A DNA stretch of 64,000 bases, taken from positions 215,275 through 279,274 of the forward strand of contig NZ_JAKILD010000002.1 of NCBI RefSeq assembly GCF_023283825.1, in the 5' to 3' direction. The notes below the pieces were generated by a model. The model made no database searches and was not told where the DNA came from. It saw nothing but the letters and a program-made list of their open reading frames with translations. This DNA is from Shewanella olleyana. GTDB lineage: Bacteria; Pseudomonadota; Gammaproteobacteria; Enterobacterales; Shewanellaceae. A program made the position numbers and the translations under genes. Positions 19,110-28,952 of this stretch are shown piece after piece. Each line of letters starts with the position of its first letter. Position 1 is the stretch's first letter.

Positions 19110-21574
19110 ATTTTTACCCTTAGCAGGCGAAGACTATTTGAAACAACAATGATAGAGCTTATAGACATTCCAATTGCCGCAATATATGGCACAACATGAC
19201 CAGTAACCGCTAATGGCAAAATAATAATGTTATAAGCAAACGCCCATATTAAGTTTTGTTTTATTATTCTATTAGTAAGTTTAGCAAGTTTAATGGCCTG
19301 ATTAAATTTAGATAGGTGATCACCTAGTAAAATTAAATCTGCGCTATTTTTAGCTATCGCACTGCCACTGCCCATAGCGACTGATAAATTTGCTCCGGCT
19401 AAAACAGGCGCATCGTTAATACCATCACCAAACATAGCAACATGATGTTTTGTTTGTAGTTTGTTTATAAGTTCTAGCTTGTCTGCAGGGCTTAAACCAG
19501 AATATGCATGTTTGATATTCAATTGTTTTGCAATTTCATTTACATGCTTAGCACAATCACCACTAGCGATACTGACTTGTAAACCTGATTGTTGTAAATC
19601 AGATACAGCTTGTTGGCTATCAACCCTTATTGAATCCTGCAAAACAAAGCAAGCTGTTACTATATCGTCAATTGATAGCCACAATAATTGTCCATGACAA
19701 TGTGAAGCATCTAATCCGTTAAACTGAGCATTGCCAATTTTAATCTCTTTATTATTGATTTTACCTGAGATGCCTAAACCCACATGATGGGTGATATCTG
19801 TCGCAACAACATATTTACTATTAAATGTTGAAAAAGCTTGTGCGATAGGATGCAATGAACCTAACTCAAGGGCTGCAGCATAATTAAGAACTGTTTGTTC
19901 ATCATATTGAGAGTTTTGATTTTGGTTATTATTAAGCTGAGTATTTTCGCTAATATTTTCATCTGTCAGGATGGTTTTCTGAATAGAAACAGTGCCGCAA
20001 GTTAGGGTACCTGTTTTATCGAAAACGATATGTTGTAAAAGTGGCAGCTTTTCAAAAACACCAGCTTTTTGAACAATAATACCAAGTTTAGTAAAAATGG
20101 CTGTAGAGCAGGTGATAGCAGTTGGAGTAGCAAGGGCAAGCGCGCAAGGACATGTAGCTACAAGTACCGATAACATTACCCAGAAAGCATCATCAGGAGA
20201 TATGAATTGCCATGCAACATAAGTTAAGGCAGCGATTAATATAATAGCAGTAGAAAAATAACTAGCTGATTTATCGACCATTAATGCAATTTTTGGCTTA
20301 GTGTTAGAGGCAACTTCTTGTAATCGGATAATTTCAGCAACTAATTGATCTTGCCCTAATGCGGTGACTTCAACAGTTAAAGGCTGATCAACATTAATCG
20401 TTCCCGCATACACCATATCCTGTTCAGACTTGATTAATGGCATCTGTTCGCCAGTAAGCATCGACTCATTTAATCCTGATTTACCTTGTAAAATGATGCC
20501 GTCTGCTGCGACAACTTCACCTGGCTTTATCAGAATTATGTCACCAATAATAAGTCGTTTAGCTGGAATTTCTGTAATGACTTCAACAGATTCAGATATC
20601 GAGTTGATTTCAGAATGAGCTTCAATGGTTTTTAAATTTGCAGTTAATGGCACTAATTTATGTAAGTTACTTGAACTGACAGAAGCTGTTTGTTTAGCTT
20701 TTTGTTCGAAGAATCGACCGAGTAAGAGGAAGAAGGTAAACATGGTGACAGATTCAAAATAAACTTCACCTGCTCCATTGATGGTTGCAATACAACTCGC
20801 AATATAAGCACCGGCAATCGCTAAGGATACTGACAAATCCATGTTTACTTTACCGCCGAGTAAACTTCTAACGGCACTAAAATAAAACGGTTGGGCTGAA
20901 TAAAAAACAACAGGCGCTGCGAGTGTCATACTGACCCAGCGAAAGTAATCACGCATTTCTGTATCTTGTAAAACAAAGTAATCAGAATAAAGAGCAAGTG
21001 CGAACATCATCACTTGCATAGTGGCGAATCCTGCTAAACCTAACCTTAACAGAAATTTACGACTTTCTTGTTTACTTAACTTTTCTTGCTCATCTACTTG
21101 ATAAGGTGCTGCTTGGTAACCTATACGGCTAATTGCTGATAAAATCTCACTGAGCTTTATAGTTGAATCATTCCAGGTTACTAAGGCGCGTTGCGTGGTA
21201 GAGTTAACTGAGATTTTTACAATGCCAGGTAGTTGTTTTAATTTATGTTCAATTAACCAAGCACACGCTGCACATGTTATCCCTTCAATAGAGACTGACA
21301 ACGTTTTTTCGTCATCTTTTGAATAAACTAAATCTTGTTGAATTTCTGGTAAATCATAGGCGGAGTATTGAGCCAACTCTGAAGGAACTAATGCAGTTTG
21401 TTTACTACCCGGTTCACTTCTAAATTGATAATAACTACTTAAACCGGAATCGATAATCGCTTGTGAAACAGCCTGACAACCAGGGCAACACATAAGTTGC
21501 TCCTGATTATCAATTACGGTTGTAAATTCGCGGCCAGTGAGTACAGGTTCATTACAATGAAAGCACGTTTGCAT
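19106..21574 (-). CDS. ccoI: Copper-transporting P1B ATPase CcoI/FixI
   Basis: An 822-residue P-type ATPase that exports copper for delivery to the cbb3 oxidase. It has an N-terminal Cys-rich metal domain (CFHCNEPV, CCPGCQAV), an HMA domain with GITCAACAWLIE (about residue 96), eight predicted transmembrane helices, the CPC metal site in VATCPCALALATPTA, the phosphorylated Asp in FDKTGTLTCG, and the hinge GDGINDAP. The N-terminal extra domain distinguishes CcoI/FixI from CopA. It starts 6 bases after ccoH and overlaps ccoS. Confidence 0.93.
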   Translation of the reverse strand: MQTCFHCNEPVLTGREFTTVIDNQEQLMCCPGCQAVSQAIIDSGLSSYYQFRSEPGSKQTALVPSELAQYSAYDLPEIQQDLVYSKDDEKTLSVSIEGITCAACAWLIEHKLKQLPGIVKISVNSTTQRALVTWNDSTIKLSEILSAISRIGYQAAPYQVDEQEKLSKQESRKFLLRLGLAGFATMQVMMFALALYSDYFVLQDTEMRDYFRWVSMTLAAPVVFYSAQPFYFSAVRSLLGGKVNMDLSVSLAIAGAYIASCIATINGAGEVYFESVTMFTFFLLLGRFFEQKAKQTASVSSSNLHKLVPLTANLKTIEAHSEINSISESVEVITEIPAKRLIIGDIILIKPGEVVAADGIILQGKSGLNESMLTGEQMPLIKSEQDMVYAGTINVDQPLTVEVTALGQDQLVAEIIRLQEVASNTKPKIALMVDKSASYFSTAIILIAALTYVAWQFISPDDAFWVMLSVLVATCPCALALATPTAITCSTAIFTKLGIIVQKAGVFEKLPLLQHIVFDKTGTLTCGTVSIQKTILTDENISENTQLNNNQNQNSQYDEQTVLNYAAALELGSLHPIAQAFSTFNSKYVVATDITHHVGLGISGKINNKEIKIGNAQFNGLDASHCHGQLLWLSIDDIVTACFVLQDSIRVDSQQAVSDLQQSGLQVSIASGDCAKHVNEIAKQLNIKHAYSGLSPADKLELINKLQTKHHVAMFGDGINDAPVLAGANLSVAMGSGSAIAKNSADLILLGDHLSKFNQAIKLAKLTNRIIKQNLIWAFAYNIIILPLAVTGHVVPYIAAIGMSISSIIVVSNSLRLLRVKI

Positions 21575-21580
21575 GTATTA

Positions 21581-22060
21581 TTAATTTAACCAGTAATCTA
21601 CATCGTCTGTAATTTCAATGCGTTGCTGAATTCTCCAACTTGCATCAAAACCTTCTAATCGAACATTCCAAGGGCCTGATATCGCATCAGATAAACCTAT
21701 TCGATAAGCACCATTACCATCTGCTGTGGCATTAATACTAAAATCTTTTTCTTCTAAAGTAGGGTGGATGAAATCCACTTTTAATGCGGCGCGATATTCT
21801 GGGCCACCATGTTGACTGATTTTTAATTCATGATCATCAACTTCAACTAAAAACTGCATCCCTAGATTCTTAGCTTGTTTAATTTTACGTAAATCCATAT
21901 TAATGGCTTTACCTTCTTTATAATAATCATCTGATACCAACGTGTCCGCATTATCAATTGCAATGCTCATCGCGACCATACTTTTAATTACAACAACAGA
22001 GAGTAAAACAACAATAAACCAAGGCCAAAAATGCTTATACCAGGGAAGAGGAGCAGACAT
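21581..22060 (-). CDS. ccoH: FixH-family cbb3 assembly protein CcoH
   Basis: A 159-residue protein with one N-terminal transmembrane helix (PWPWFIVVL-like start WYKHFWPWFIVVLLSVVV) and a periplasmic beta domain, matching the FixH family. LVSDDYYKEGKAINMDL is the family signature. CcoH interacts with CcoN and stabilises assembly of the oxidase. It begins the assembly operon, separated from ccoP by a terminator. Confidence 0.9.
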   Translation of the reverse strand: MSAPLPWYKHFWPWFIVVLLSVVVIKSMVAMSIAIDNADTLVSDDYYKEGKAINMDLRKIKQAKNLGMQFLVEVDDHELKISQHGGPEYRAALKVDFIHPTLEEKDFSINATADGNGAYRIGLSDAISGPWNVRLEGFDASWRIQQRIEITDDVDYWLN

Positions 22061-22127
22061 AAAACGGTCCTAAAAAGTAAGAATTATTATAGTGTTATTT
22101 TAACCCGAAAAGGCTTAAGAATCACTT

Positions 22128-22158
22128 AAAAAAAAGGCTTCGTTTTCACGAAGCCTTT
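22128..22158 (-). terminator. Terminator after ccoP
   Basis: On the minus strand a 10-bp stem (AAAGGCTTCG/CGAAGCCTTT, six-base loop) is followed by eight T residues. It separates ccoNOQP from ccoHIS. Confidence 0.88.
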
Positions 22159-22176
22159 GATGTTACTGTGTTGTAA

Positions 22177-23145
22177 CTATTTGTTTGATAAGCTATAAAC
22201 GTAAGCAGATATGACGTGAACTTTCTCTTCACCAAGAATGTCATCCCAGGCAGGCATTACGCCAGAACGTCCATTAGCAATAGATTGCATAACCTGCAAT
22301 CGACTACTGCCATATAACCAAGCATCGTCGGTTAAATTAGGTGCGCCCATAAATTTATTACCAGTTCCGTCCATACCATGACAAGCAAAACAACCTTTCA
22401 TGAATGAAGCTTGACCTTGCGCTGCGAGAGTAGCGTCATGATCACGACCTGATAATTTAAATACGTATTCAGCTAGACCTTGAATTTCACTGTCTTCGAT
22501 TGGTAACCCACCTTTAGGCGGCATCATACCATTTCGACCGTTCATAATTGATGTCTTGATAGTTGCAAGCTCGCCACCATATAACCAATTATTATCAGTT
22601 AAGTTAGGAAAGCCAATACTACCGCGAGCATCAGAGCCATGACACTGTGCACAGTTTTGTAAGAATAGACGGCCACCCACTTTCAATGCTTCTTCATCTT
22701 TAACTAAATCCTCTAAAGGAGTTGCTAAATAAGCAGCAAAAATTGGTCCGAACTTTTCATCAGCTGCAGCGACTTCACGGTCATACTGCGACAAACGATT
22801 TTCAGCTTTAGCAAGTTCTACGGCAGCTTTTGAATCGGCTTTAATGCCTTCTTCATAACCTATACTTTGGTTAGAACTTGTCCAACCAAATAGACCTTTA
22901 TAGCTACCAAGACCTGGATATAGGGCTAGATAAATCAAGCCAAAGACAATACTGATGTAGAACATATAAGTCCACCACTTAGGGAGGGAATTATTAAGTT
23001 CTTCAATACCGTCAAAGCTATGGCCCATTGATTCGCCTTCTTTAACTCCTGTATTGTCTTTTGAACAAGCACGTAAAAGTAAGAAACAACCAACAATCAC
23101 TAACAAAGTTGGAAAAATAATCCAAACATTCCAAAAGATACTCAT
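22177..23145 (-). CDS. ccoP: cbb3 oxidase diheme subunit CcoP
   Basis: A 322-residue subunit with two N-terminal transmembrane segments (about 5-27 and 55-77) and two cytochrome c domains in the periplasm. The heme-binding motifs are CAQCH (about 164-168) and CFACH (about 250-254), with later Met ligands (MMPPKGG and VMPAWDD). CcoP passes electrons to CcoO and CcoN. Its ATG overlaps the stop codon of ccoQ. Confidence 0.95.
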   Translation of the reverse strand: MSIFWNVWIIFPTLLVIVGCFLLLRACSKDNTGVKEGESMGHSFDGIEELNNSLPKWWTYMFYISIVFGLIYLALYPGLGSYKGLFGWTSSNQSIGYEEGIKADSKAAVELAKAENRLSQYDREVAAADEKFGPIFAAYLATPLEDLVKDEEALKVGGRLFLQNCAQCHGSDARGSIGFPNLTDNNWLYGGELATIKTSIMNGRNGMMPPKGGLPIEDSEIQGLAEYVFKLSGRDHDATLAAQGQASFMKGCFACHGMDGTGNKFMGAPNLTDDAWLYGSSRLQVMQSIANGRSGVMPAWDDILGEEKVHVISAYVYSLSNK

Positions 23146-23321
23146 TACTTGTTATCTCCTGAATGGTTAGTTTGCTTTGCGATTTCTTCTTCAGAAAAAA
23201 TCAGGTTAGCGGCTTCATCAAATTTCGGTTTACTTTTTGAGCTGTAAGCCCAGTAAAAAATACCGGCAAATACGACCATAACAATAATGGTAAGAATGCC
23301 TTGTAACGTTCCGTAATCCAT
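23145..23321 (-). CDS. ccoQ: cbb3 oxidase small subunit CcoQ
   Basis: A 58-residue membrane protein starting MDYGTLQGILTIIVMVVF, with one transmembrane helix followed by YWAYSSKSKPKFDEAANL. This is the typical CcoQ pattern of helix, WAY and a charged tail. GGAGGC gives a good Shine-Dalgarno sequence before 23321. The stop TAA shares one base with the ccoP ATG, and ccoO ends about 10 bases upstream. CcoQ stabilises the oxidase complex. Confidence 0.92.
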   Translation of the reverse strand: MDYGTLQGILTIIVMVVFAGIFYWAYSSKSKPKFDEAANLIFSEEEIAKQTNHSGDNK

Positions 23322-23331
23322 AATTGCCTCC

Positions 23332-23946
23332 TTATTTCAGCGCGTGACCAAGTGACTGAAGGTAAGCGATTAACGCTTCTAATTCAGTCTTGCCTTCTAC
23401 AGCAGCCTGCGCACCTGCAATTTCTTCTTCGGTATACATATTATCATCCGGATGGAAATTGCTTAAGATTTGCATCTTTTTACCAGTGAGCTTGCCGTCA
23501 AGTTTAGCCTCTGCTAACCAAGGGTAAGCAGGCATATTAGACTGAGGTACCACGTCACGTGGATTGATTAAATGTACTTCATGCCACTTATCACTATAAC
23601 GACCGCCAACACGGGCTAAGTCTGGACCTGTACGTTTAGAGCCCCATTGGAAAGGGTGATCCCATACTGATTCACCAGCGACAGAGTAATGTCCGTAACG
23701 TTCTGTTTCAGCGCGTAAAGGACGGATCATTTGGCTGTGACAGTTATAACAACCTTCACGTACATAGATATCACGACCTTCAATCTGTAAAGCGTTATAC
23801 GGGATTAACCCTTCAACTGGTTCAGTTGTATCCTTCGAAAAAATCAACGGAGTGATCTGAACTAAACCGCCAAAACTAATCGCGATGACAGTGAAGATAC
23901 CCAGCAGACCGATGTTTTTCTCGATTAATTCATGATTAAATTTCAT
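23332..23946 (-). CDS. ccoO: cbb3 oxidase monoheme subunit CcoO
   Basis: A 204-residue membrane-anchored cytochrome c. One transmembrane helix lies near residues 12-35. The heme motif CYNCH lies at 66-70, followed by [15 protein letters not shown], a CcoO signature. MPAYPWL contains the Met ligand. It lies between ccoN and ccoQ in the usual ccoNOQP order. Confidence 0.95.
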   Translation of the reverse strand: MKFNHELIEKNIGLLGIFTVIAISFGGLVQITPLIFSKDTTEPVEGLIPYNALQIEGRDIYVREGCYNCHSQMIRPLRAETERYGHYSVAGESVWDHPFQWGSKRTGPDLARVGGRYSDKWHEVHLINPRDVVPQSNMPAYPWLAEAKLDGKLTGKKMQILSNFHPDDNMYTEEEIAGAQAAVEGKTELEALIAYLQSLGHALK

Positions 23947-23957
23947 CGTTCTGCCCC

Positions 23958-25391
23958 TTATGCTTTTTCTTCAGATAATGGTGGTAAAGAATCTTTAGGT
24001 GCATTAACAGTACGGATGACGTTATACGCCATAATCAACATACCCGTTAAGAAGAACACACCACCAATAAAGCGAACAAAGTAGAAAGGATAAGACGCTT
24101 CTAAACTTTCAACAAAGCTATAAGTTAATGTTCCGTCAGAGTTAACTGCGCGCCACATCAGACCTTGCATCACACCAGAAATCCACATTGCTACGATGTA
24201 TAACACTGTACCAATTGTCGCTAACCAGAAATGAACATTCACTAAATTAGTGCTGTACATGCGGCCATGGCCAAACAGGACAGGAATAAGATGGTAAAGA
24301 GAACCAATAGAAACCATTGCAACCCAACCTAAAGCGCCTGAGTGAACGTGTCCAACGGTCCAATCGGTATAATGCGATAAGGCGTTAACAGTTTTAATTG
24401 CCATCATTGGCCCTTCGAAGGTAGACATACCGTAGAAAGACAATGAAACAACTAAGAAACGAAGTACAGGATCGGTACGTAGCTTATGCCAAGCACCAGA
24501 TAAGGTCATAATACCGTTAATCATGCCACCCCAAGATGGAGCAAATAAGATTAGCGACATCACCATACCAAGAGTCTGAGTCCAGTCAGGTAACGCTGTA
24601 TAATGAAGATGATGTGGACCAGCCCAAATATACAGTGCAATCAACGCCCAAAAGTGAACAATTGAAAGACGGTAAGAATAAACTGGGCGTCCAGCTTGCT
24701 TAGGGACAAAGTAATACATCATGCCTAAGAAGCCTGCAGTTAATAAGAAACCAACCGCATTATGTCCATACCACCACTGTACCATCGCATCAACTGCGCC
24801 TGAGTACATGGAATATGATTTGAATAAGCTGACAGGTACAGCCATTGAGTTAACAATGTGCAGTACTGCTACCGTGATAATGAAAGCACCAAAGAACCAG
24901 TTTGCAACATAAATGTGCGAGGTTGTTCGTTTAATGATAGTTCCAAAGAACACTACAGCATATGTAACCCAAACAATGGTTATGGCAATATCAATTGGCC
25001 ATTCCATTTCAGCATATTCTTTCCCTGAGGTGAAACCCATAGGTAAAGTTATTACTGTTGAGAGGATAATGGCTTGCCAACCCCAGAATGTAAATGCAGC
25101 TAATTTAGGCGCAAATAATCGGGTTTGACAGGTACGCTGTACGATATAGTAGGATGTTGCGAAAAGGGCTGAAGTACCAAACGCGAAAATCACAGCATTC
25201 GTATGAAGTGGTCTTAGACGACTATACGTTAACCATGAGGTTTCGAAGTTCAGTTGTGGCCAGATTAACTGGGCCGCAATCAATACACCCACTGCCATAC
25301 CAACGATTCCCCACAAAACTGTGGTTAATGCGAATTGGCGAACAATAGTGTAGTTGTAATCAGCGCCTGTAGGCTGGGAATGATTCATCAT
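23958..25391 (-). CDS. ccoN: cbb3 oxidase catalytic subunit CcoN
   Basis: The 477-residue heme-copper oxidase subunit I of type C has 12 predicted transmembrane helices. It reduces oxygen with high affinity at the low-spin heme b and heme b3-CuB centre. Ligand-region motifs include [46 protein letters not shown] and [14 protein letters not shown]. It begins the ccoNOQP operon. A perfect FNR box with a suitable -10 lies about 200 bases upstream, consistent with low-oxygen control. Confidence 0.96.
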   Translation of the reverse strand: MMNHSQPTGADYNYTIVRQFALTTVLWGIVGMAVGVLIAAQLIWPQLNFETSWLTYSRLRPLHTNAVIFAFGTSALFATSYYIVQRTCQTRLFAPKLAAFTFWGWQAIILSTVITLPMGFTSGKEYAEMEWPIDIAITIVWVTYAVVFFGTIIKRTTSHIYVANWFFGAFIITVAVLHIVNSMAVPVSLFKSYSMYSGAVDAMVQWWYGHNAVGFLLTAGFLGMMYYFVPKQAGRPVYSYRLSIVHFWALIALYIWAGPHHLHYTALPDWTQTLGMVMSLILFAPSWGGMINGIMTLSGAWHKLRTDPVLRFLVVSLSFYGMSTFEGPMMAIKTVNALSHYTDWTVGHVHSGALGWVAMVSIGSLYHLIPVLFGHGRMYSTNLVNVHFWLATIGTVLYIVAMWISGVMQGLMWRAVNSDGTLTYSFVESLEASYPFYFVRFIGGVFFLTGMLIMAYNVIRTVNAPKDSLPPLSEEKA

Positions 25392-25570
25392 AATGCTTCC
25401 ACGGCTTATTACTTTTAATTATAGTAAAGAAGGACTTTACCTGTTTAGGCTGACTATCGCAGAAAAAACAACCTTAAATGAAGTTGCTTTTTAATGCTTT
25501 GTCAAGGTGTTACCTCATGTTTTTTATATCTATCACGAGGTAATGCAATGATACTTGAGCTGTGTCAAAA

Positions 25571-25610
25571 AAGATACTCAGGGAACCTGAGTAAACTTGA
25601 TCCAGATCAA
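25571..25610 (-). promoter_or_regulatory. FNR box and probable ccoN promoter
   Basis: TTGATCCAGATCAA at 25597-25610 is a perfect FNR site. On the minus strand TATCTT at 25576-25571 could be the -10, placing the box centre about 40 bases before the start of transcription, the class II activator position. The leader to ccoN would be about 170 bases. The palindrome could also act on the plus-strand lipoprotein gene at 25657. Confidence 0.75.
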
Positions 25611-25656
25611 TTTCCTAAAGATAATGTTATCAATTTGAATCATGAGGTTATTATTT

Positions 25657-26109
25657 GTGCATTTTTTAACAAAGTCTGCTTTCTTGTTATTTTTTATTGC
25701 TAATTTAGTAGGATGCGATTCACAACCTGAAAATCTAAACAGACAAAGCAGAATTGTCGATAAGACACTCTGTCAATTTAGTCAGGGAAAATGTGAACAA
25801 AATGTACACGGCATGGAAATTTCTCTTTTGATTAATCCTGTTTTCACACCAAGTGAAAAACCGTTAGATATCGCGCTTAATTTTTCAAAACCTGTAAAGA
25901 ATGTGCAAGTTAGAATAGAAGGGCGAGATATGTTTATGGGTATCATTCCTGTCAAGCTATCAACCACAGATTATAAAGCTTATACAGGTAATGCGATTTA
26001 TGGCTCATGCAGTAGTGATTATATGGTGTGGAGAACAATGATTAGCTTCACACAGGACGATGCTACAAAAACAGTTTGGTTTGATTTTTTAGCTGATAAT
26101 CATGTTTAA
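25657..26109 (+). CDS. Small lipoprotein of unknown function
   Basis: A predicted 150-residue lipoprotein. The signal segment FLTKSAFLLFFIANLVGC ends in a lipobox (LVGC), followed by DSQP. The mature part has cysteines in KTLCQFSQGKCEQ and YGSCSSD and is beta-rich. GTG 25657 is preferred over ATG 25642, because GAGG lies 9 bases before it and the signal peptide then has a normal length. It is divergent from ccoN and shares the intergenic region with an FNR box, so low-oxygen regulation is possible. No function is recognised. Confidence 0.7.
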   Translation: MHFLTKSAFLLFFIANLVGCDSQPENLNRQSRIVDKTLCQFSQGKCEQNVHGMEISLLINPVFTPSEKPLDIALNFSKPVKNVQVRIEGRDMFMGIIPVKLSTTDYKAYTGNAIYGSCSSDYMVWRTMISFTQDDATKTVWFDFLADNHV

Positions 26110-26154
26110 TAACTTCAAATGACAAATAAGCAAATCAAACCCACAATAATGCTA

Positions 26155-26182
26155 TTGATAATCATTCTCATTAATGTATAAT
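26155..26182 (+). promoter_or_regulatory. Promoter with embedded Fur box
   Basis: TTGATA (26155-26160) and a perfect TATAAT (26177-26182) are 16 bases apart. GATAATCATTCTCATTAAT at 26157-26175 matches the 19-bp Fur consensus at about 14 positions and covers the spacer. Iron repression of the next gene is the natural reading. Confidence 0.75.
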
Positions 26183-26213
26183 TTAATTCATCACATTAAA
26201 AGAGATAAAGTCG

Positions 26214-26447
26214 ATGAGCCAACTCAATATTTCCATTCCATTAGATAAAATGGCCGCACTTATTCAAGCCGGGCATCTTTGTGTAGCAGACGTTAAAAGT
26301 TTAGACAATGAAACTAAAAAAAAGCTTTGGCAGTTATGTTTGATGTCTTGTAAGCAAAGAGTTCATTGTTACGAGTCACTAACTTTGAACAATCAAAGTT
26401 CGGATCTTATTGACGAACAGTTAATCTCAATGTTCCAACCAAATTAA
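26214..26447 (+). CDS. Small Fur-controlled protein of unknown function
   Basis: A 77-residue soluble protein with three cysteines (GHLCVADV, WQLCLMSCKQRVHC region). It starts at ATG 26214, with AAGAGA before it and a strong promoter with a Fur box 30 bases further upstream. A terminator follows. It is not Bfd, since the CxCx32CxxC pattern is missing, and it is not HemP. The promoter suggests a job in iron limitation. The function is unknown. Confidence 0.72.
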   Translation: MSQLNISIPLDKMAALIQAGHLCVADVKSLDNETKKKLWQLCLMSCKQRVHCYESLTLNNQSSDLIDEQLISMFQPN

Positions 26448-26555
26448 ATAGCATTGTTTTACACGCTTAAATGTGTGGATTAGCCTATCTATATAAACAC
26501 AATAATTATTAGTTTTCTGCTCAAAAATGTTTTAGTTTTCAAGATTAATAAACAT

Positions 26556-26590
26556 AAAAGCATGTATTGCTTGTGGAACACATGCTTTTT
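26556..26590 (+). terminator. Terminator after the Fur-controlled gene
   Basis: The 10-bp stem AAAAGCATGT/ACATGCTTTT with a 14-base loop ends in a T run. Confidence 0.75.
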
Positions 26591-27400
26591 ATAAAATTAT
26601 TTTTCAGTCCATTCGAATAATAAAAGTTTGCTCATCATTAAACAAAGCCGCCGTAATAAATACCAGACCACGCCCTCAACGTGACAGGCAACCTGTAGCT
26701 CCAAATCTTCTTCCTTCCCCCTTCCTTTTAAAAGAACCAGTATCGGTTAATATACCGCTTAAAGTAGGTAAGTCCCCCTAATTGTGTTTAGCTTATTCAA
26801 TCAGATTTAATTCAGTGGCGGCACAGAGGCAATAGGGGATCGTATCGAGTTCTTCGAAAGTTGTAATCATTAGCCAGTCGATACCGTTAACATGATGAAG
26901 AAACTTTGTATTTCTCACATTTAAAATGCGAATGTTCTATCACTTTAAAGGTAAAACTTAGAAAAAATTTAGATGCTAAATGTCGTAAAGTTTACATTTT
27001 TGGCCATTTACTAAATTAACTTAAAACATGTTTATTCCATTATTTGTTAGCGAGATAAAGCGGCTTACGCACTAATATACAAAAGAGCCAAATATTTTCT
27101 AATGTTTTGACCACTAAAACTGATTTAAAAGTACTAAATACGCACTTTAAAGTTTTACGCTGATGACTAGTTTGAAAAGCGCTGGCTAGGATGGAAATAG
27201 GTGCTATATTTTAAAATATGATCAGCTTATTTGAGTATGTTTATAACTTTCGGACATTAATTTAATTAACCTACAAATTAAGTTTGATGCTGTATTTCAG
27301 GTTGTTAAAGCGAACAAGCTTTTTTTAACGTTTATTACATAGCAAAGCCTGCAACAACTTTAATCTAATTTAATTAATTTCTTTTAAGGAGATAAGTTCA
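26591..27400. other. Gene-poor stretch with a possible decayed coding fragment
   Basis: About 0.8 kb without an intact gene. On the minus strand around 26930-26802 there is an open stretch of about 41 codons with protein-like composition (for example HHVNGIDWLMITTFEELD) and no start codon, possibly a gene remnant. The end of the region carries AAGGAG for the next gene. Confidence 0.4.
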
Positions 27401-28540
27401 ATGAAATTAATAACTGGAACATATCTGTTATTGTCGTCATTGGTCAGTTCAGCTTGCTTTGCTGCAAGTGACGAACAAAGGACTGTACAAAACGAAGTAT
27501 ATGCAGAACTTGATCAAGGAATTTCTTCGATTACGGTTACACCTAACAATCGTTTTATTTTTGCATACCACCCTTTTTACAACCCTGAGGTAAAAGTGGG
27601 TGAACGATTAACAAATGGGGAAATTTTACCTTTTCCGAATGCTGAAATGCAAAATGCTTATGATAAAAATGGCATGTTAAAGCCAGCTGGTAGCTATTTA
27701 AACTGGGTTTTAACTGCTAGATCAGATGGTGAAGATACCGTTTGGATACTAGATTCAGGGCAATCTGAACCTCGTATTACGCCTAAACTGGTCGCTTGGG
27801 ACATCAACAAAAATAAGCTTATAAAAGTTATTTTTTTACCAGACGGTGTTTCATTGCCTGAATCGCAACATAATGATTTCGCACTATCTAAAAAACACAA
27901 TTTGATAGTGATTGCCGATGAGGGAATTGCCATTGGACCAGTAGGGAATAAAGCTGCATTAGTTGCAGTGGATATTGAAACGGGTGAAAGCAGAAGATTA
28001 TTGCAAGGTACTGAAAACGTTACGCCTAAAAAAGGCTTCCCGACGGTTTTAGAACAGGGCAGAAAATCAGAGCGCGAGTTAGAGTTATTGATAGGCGTTG
28101 ATGGAATAGTATTAGATAAACAAGAAGAATGGCTTTATTTTACTGTGACAAATGACAACAAAGTGAGACGAGTTAAAATGGCCTCTCTAGCCGATAAGTC
28201 TTTAAGGAGTGAAGAACTAGCCAAACAAGTTGAGTTTTATGCCACCAAGCCAGTCAATGGTGGTTTTACGATTGATTCGGCAGGGAATTTATATTTATGT
28301 GAACTTGGAAGACCAGGTATTGGGATAATCCCTGCTGATACTAAACTGTATCGTCTTTACACTACAAATAAAAATATGATCTGGCCAGATGCTGTGAATA
28401 CAGGGCCGGATGGTTTTTTATATACAGGGGCAGCTCAACTTTCTTTATCGGCTCCTTTCAATAATGGCAAAGCAGAAAATAAGCCACCATATCGTATTTA
28501 TCGGTTTAAACCATTGGCCCCACCCCTTATTGGGCGTTAG
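27401..28540 (+). CDS. Major royal jelly/Yellow-family exported protein
   Basis: A 379-residue protein with a signal peptide (residues 1 to about 22, ending CFAAS) and a six-bladed beta-propeller of the MRJP/Yellow family. Supporting motifs are VWILDSGQ, NDFALSKKHN, ALVAVDIETGESRRLL, GVDGIVLD, PVNGGFTIDSAGNLYLCEL and WPDAVNTGPDGFLY. Bacterial members are of unknown function; dopachrome-tautomerase-related is the usual database name. AAGGAG sits 8 bases before the ATG. It stands alone in a gene-poor stretch and may be an accessory gene. Confidence 0.82.
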   Translation: MKLITGTYLLLSSLVSSACFAASDEQRTVQNEVYAELDQGISSITVTPNNRFIFAYHPFYNPEVKVGERLTNGEILPFPNAEMQNAYDKNGMLKPAGSYLNWVLTARSDGEDTVWILDSGQSEPRITPKLVAWDINKNKLIKVIFLPDGVSLPESQHNDFALSKKHNLIVIADEGIAIGPVGNKAALVAVDIETGESRRLLQGTENVTPKKGFPTVLEQGRKSERELELLIGVDGIVLDKQEEWLYFTVTNDNKVRRVKMASLADKSLRSEELAKQVEFYATKPVNGGFTIDSAGNLYLCELGRPGIGIIPADTKLYRLYTTNKNMIWPDAVNTGPDGFLYTGAAQLSLSAPFNNGKAENKPPYRIYRFKPLAPPLIGR

Positions 28541-28924
28541 TAAAATAATAAATGGGGTGCAATTTATAAATTTGTATACTTAAAGCAATTTACCTTCAAT
28601 TGACTAAAAAAATCCAATACAACGAAATTGCACTGCACCTTTTAACGTGCGCAGAGGGAATGAAGTTGATTTATTCACATATCTTTTTTCGAATTGATCA
28701 AATTCCCTAGCGGGCTAAATGAGGACTGATTTATTCCAAATACCTTTTTTATCGATTCTTAATAGTGATTGCTAGCGTTCGTGGCCGATAATTCAAAGAA
28801 GACGCCATAAATATACTATTAATTTCATGAGCTGCCTCAGACTTTGACGTAATCAATGTTATTGCAGCATAATTTAATATTATAAAACTTAAACTTTAAC
28901 AGGCATTTGTTAGACAGTAACGCC
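28541..28924. other. Intergenic region with short near-repeats
   Basis: No gene is recognised. Two similar stretches, each with TGATTTATTC followed by a CTTTTTT tract (about 28665-28705 and 28727-28760), look like a small degenerate repeat. Confidence 0.4.
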
Positions 28925-28951
28925 AAAAATCGTCATGCTAAAATAGCATGA
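28925..28951 (-). terminator. Terminator after the LysR gene
   Basis: On the minus strand the stem TCATGCTA/TAGCATGA is followed, after three bases, by TTTTT. It begins immediately after the stop codon. Confidence 0.6.
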
Positions 28952-28952
28952 T

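Noticed and set aside
26214..26447. Bacterioferritin-associated ferredoxin or HemP
   Set aside because: The cysteine spacing and sequence do not fit Bfd, and HemP has a different core motif.
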